Shown: piece after piece, positions 61,691-64,000 of the stretch | Numbering within the stretch: the stretch's first letter is position 1 | Layout of the letters: every line of letters starts with the position of its first letter | Source of the DNA: Salticus scenicus | Taxonomy: Eukaryota > Arthropoda > Arachnida > Araneae > Salticidae | Direction of reading: 5' to 3' | Assembly (NCBI GenBank): GCA_963930645.1 | Contig: OZ005653.1 | Span: 109,707,759-109,771,758, forward strand | Length of the DNA: 64,000 nucleotides | Notes under the pieces: generated by a model | What the model was told of the DNA's origin: nothing | The model's database searches: none | The model's input: the letters and a program-made list of their open reading frames with translations, nothing else | Program-made: the position numbers and the translations under genes

Positions 61691-62047
61691 AAAATTTAAT
61701 TCTCATTATGTATATTTATGCAAATTTTTCTCTCATACTGCCATATTAAAAACTAGGGAAAAAATTGGATGAAAGCGGCATACTTTGAAGGATTGATCCT
61801 CAAATGTAATTAGCAATAATTTATGTCAAAGTCCAACTAAATATCAAGTTAAGTTAAATTGTATTCAATTGCTTATAGAATACATCGTTCAAAAATTTAC
61901 TGATACACACAAAGATAGACAGATAATTTTTTAATGAATTCAGATCGTGTTCAGAACATATCAAAACGTGTAAAATAACCAAAAAACGGGAGTTGAAAAT
62001 TTTTACGTATCAAATACTTCCTTCTTATACATGTAGAACAAAGTAAA
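61691..62047 (+). mobile_element. ACTTTC-ended repeat, partial diverged copy 3
   Basis: Aligns with the right half of the 18082 copy: CTCATTATG..., CATACTGCCATATTAAAAA, TTGATCCTCAAATGTAAT, GTCCAACTAAATATCAAGTT, a reduced (CAGA) tract, TCAGATCGTGTTCAGAACAT and CAAAACGTGTA..., ending GTAGAACAAAGTAAAA. The left half is missing. Confidence 0.7.
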
Positions 62048-62394
62048 AATAAATAAAATAAAATGTTTACAAATTTATAATTGTCCTAATAACTTTCCCA
62101 CAGTTATACAAATATAAAGTTGGATCCATAAACTTATTAGCTCTATTAAAATAATAATAATAACAAATAATAAAAATATAATTAGAAAATTAATGACTAT
62201 CATGACTCATTTTAAACGGACCAACGAGATATTTGCTGTACTTTTCCTGAAACCCTAATATTTTAATAATAGTTCTAAAATCAAAGGCTTCTAAAAATGA
62301 TATTTAAAAAATAAAAACACACAAAACCAAATTAAAAAATGAATCACTTACTCTTACACTTTTTATGAGATCATTTAACCTTTTCGTATCTTGT
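62048..62394. other. AT-rich spacer
   Basis: Nothing recognised. Confidence 0.5.
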
Positions 62395-62755
62395 ACGCCG
62401 CAGACTTGGCACGAAATGACGAAGCGAAATGAGAGGGAATTTCAAATCAACAGCAGGTGTATCGCAGCGCCATCTATGCATTCGAATGGTCCGGTATGGG
62501 CCGGTACCGGCCTTATAAATTGTGGCCGCAACATGGCAAACATAATGTTGGCCGTGTGCTGGTACCCTGCAAAAGGCCAGCTGTCATTATGCCGCTTCTG
62601 AGCCACCGGCCTTTTCACTGTAGGCTGTCTTCAATGCTGGCAGCCGTAAGCGGCCCACTGCTTCAGCTACATGTGGTAACCTGCAGCTGATGGCAAGTGC
62701 AAGATGCCAGCTATAGGCCAGAACGAGCCCATCAGTATAAGTTTTGCTGGGATGT
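62395..62755 (-). mobile_element. CCCAGCAAAAC-ended repeat, copy facing left
   Basis: On the minus strand it begins ACATCCCAGCAAAACTTATA at 62755 and has a body rich in TGGCC/GGCCA blocks such as AGTGGGCCGCTTACGGCTGC, like 55878-56240. GC-rich against its surroundings. ORFs at 62365-62601 and 62457-62690 are by-products. Confidence 0.6.
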
Positions 62756-64000
62756 GAAAGATTTTTGCCCCTTAAAAGAATATAGCTTATTTGGAAAATA
62801 TTTCAGATCAATAATTTTATTTTGTATCCCAAAATGTGAGACGGGATAATGATATTACAATGCAGAAAACAAGGGATCTAAAATAAAAAGTTTGTCCTAA
62901 ATTTGCATGCAATTTACTACTTCTAGCATTAATTTAAAAATCTGCTTACAACAAGTGCTTAGTTACCGACCAAAAACAAATATATTGCATTAAAATTACA
63001 AACTGATTTATTTTACCCTACTTTTTCAACTAGCTTACTTAATTAAAACTTTCAAGAATTAAAAAAAAAAAAAATAATAATAATAAAGAAAAATGTTTAA
63101 TTAGTCTAAAAATATTTCGCTGATTAAGTGTATTTTCCTAAAAAGTTAATTTGTGATTTTTTATTTTATTTTATTTTTTCTGTCTTACTTCAAAAAAAAA
63201 AAAAAAAAAAAAAAATTCCAGTTTCTTTGAATTATTTTTTATTTATTATTTTTTATTTTATTTTATTTTATTTTTTTGTTAAACTGGTTCTAATTTTTCT
63301 TTATAAATATAACACGGTAAATATTATTTTACATAAAATGTGACACTAAAATTATATTTAAAGAAATATTTATTTATTTATTTATTTATTTTTTAGAAAA
63401 AAAGTGAAAGTAAGGTTACAGAAATTTTAATTGCACACAAATTAAACATTTTTTTTTTTTTTTTTATTTAGTTATTATAATGGCAAAAAGCGTTTAGAAT
63501 TTCTCGTAAAATGCTTATATATTTATTTGTTAGACTTTTTTTGGGGGGGGTGGGGGTGGAGGGGGGTGGTTCTTTCTACATAAATGCCGAGATAGTTTTG
63601 AGTTATTACAGCTTTTATTTTATAAAAAAAAAGCAGTTTTTTTTTTTTTTTTTGTATCAACACGTGTAAGTTTCTATATTTATAAATATACTCTTAATTA
63701 TAAGAATAAAATTTTTGAAACTTGAAATAATTAATTCCTGTCATTATTATACAACATCAAGTTTATTGACGGACAGTATATTTAAAACACAGATTTTAAT
63801 GTACTTAAAAGAAAGTGTAACACTCTATTTTAAGATATTTGTTGTTAAGACAAAAACGAGCATATTTTCTTTTAAGAATATTAAAGACCACAATAATAGA
63901 CTCATTTGTACACGAGTTACCATTTTCTAAGGATCATTTTGTGTTAAAGGGCGTAAAACAATATGTAAAAAGTAGTCCTAACACTTGAAATTTTGCTATT
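62756..64000. other. AT-rich DNA, no gene
   Basis: A-runs near 63061 and 63193, TTTTA/TTTAT repeats near 63240-63390 and a G-rich tract at 63543-63570. No gene recognised. Confidence 0.5.

Noticed and set aside
62365..62690. Two overlapping plus-strand ORFs of ~78 codons
   Set aside because: Produced by the GC-rich CCCAGCAAAAC-ended repeat.

Overview
This is a strongly AT-rich eukaryotic window with no confident host gene. Long poly-A/poly-T runs, (TA)n and tetranucleotide microsatellites, many Tc1/mariner, pogo, hAT, Helitron-like and LINE remnants, and one non-autonomous LTR retrotransposon point to intergenic or intronic DNA of an animal. An arthropod, possibly a spider or other chelicerate, fits the transposon mix best, but that is inference: no host gene is present to place it. 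There are no CRISPRs, operons or bacterial signals, and no confident tRNA or rRNA gene.

Layout. 1-3.2 kb: tandem array of a ~1.45 kb AT-rich unit. 4.2-10.2 kb: an RTE-type LINE pseudogene cut in two by a 4.7 kb LTR element on the minus strand (LTRs 5331-6085 and 9270-10025, 4-bp target duplication, primer-binding site, one Ser/Thr-rich ORF, no polymerase). 10.2-18 kb: more complex unrecognised DNA, a TA-flanked MITE (12642-13121), a hAT MITE with an 8-bp duplication (13514-13690), a candidate solo LTR (15999-16473) and a short MITE with perfect 32-bp ends (17629-17767). 18.1-30.9 kb: two copies of an ACTTTC-ended repeat (the second nested in a TTAA-flanked foldback), a satellite-bearing repeat (21.6-23 kb), a DDE transposase relic (27.2-27.7 kb) and a Helitron-like end (28.3 kb).

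34.6-38.4 kb: a tRNA-like SINE, then a 2.1 kb non-autonomous Helitron (35790-37922, minus) with two tandem arrays, one of which repeats a near-perfect CTCF-core motif five times in one orientation, followed by a duplicated coding-like segment. 40.1-47.6 kb: pogo/Tigger-like relic, a second satellite-bearing repeat whose monomer matches the 22 kb array in reverse complement, the 3-prime end of an RNase H-bearing LINE, and a Tc1-like transposon relic. 49-53.7 kb: short MITE, a foldback with doubled terminal repeats, a degraded reverse transcriptase of a less common type, and another Tc1 relic. 55.9-62.8 kb: CCCAGCAAAAC-ended repeats, a TTAA foldback, a 1.3 kb foldback, a duplicated hairpin unit and a partial ACTTTC-type repeat.

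Every coding relic carries stops or frameshifts, so nothing here looks able to move itself. Near-perfect repeat ends (98-99% similar LTRs by eye, perfect MITE ends) suggest some families were active recently and were moved by proteins encoded elsewhere. The most testable points are the CTCF-like array in the Helitron, the long hairpins as possible small-RNA sources, and the nested insertions that order transposition events.
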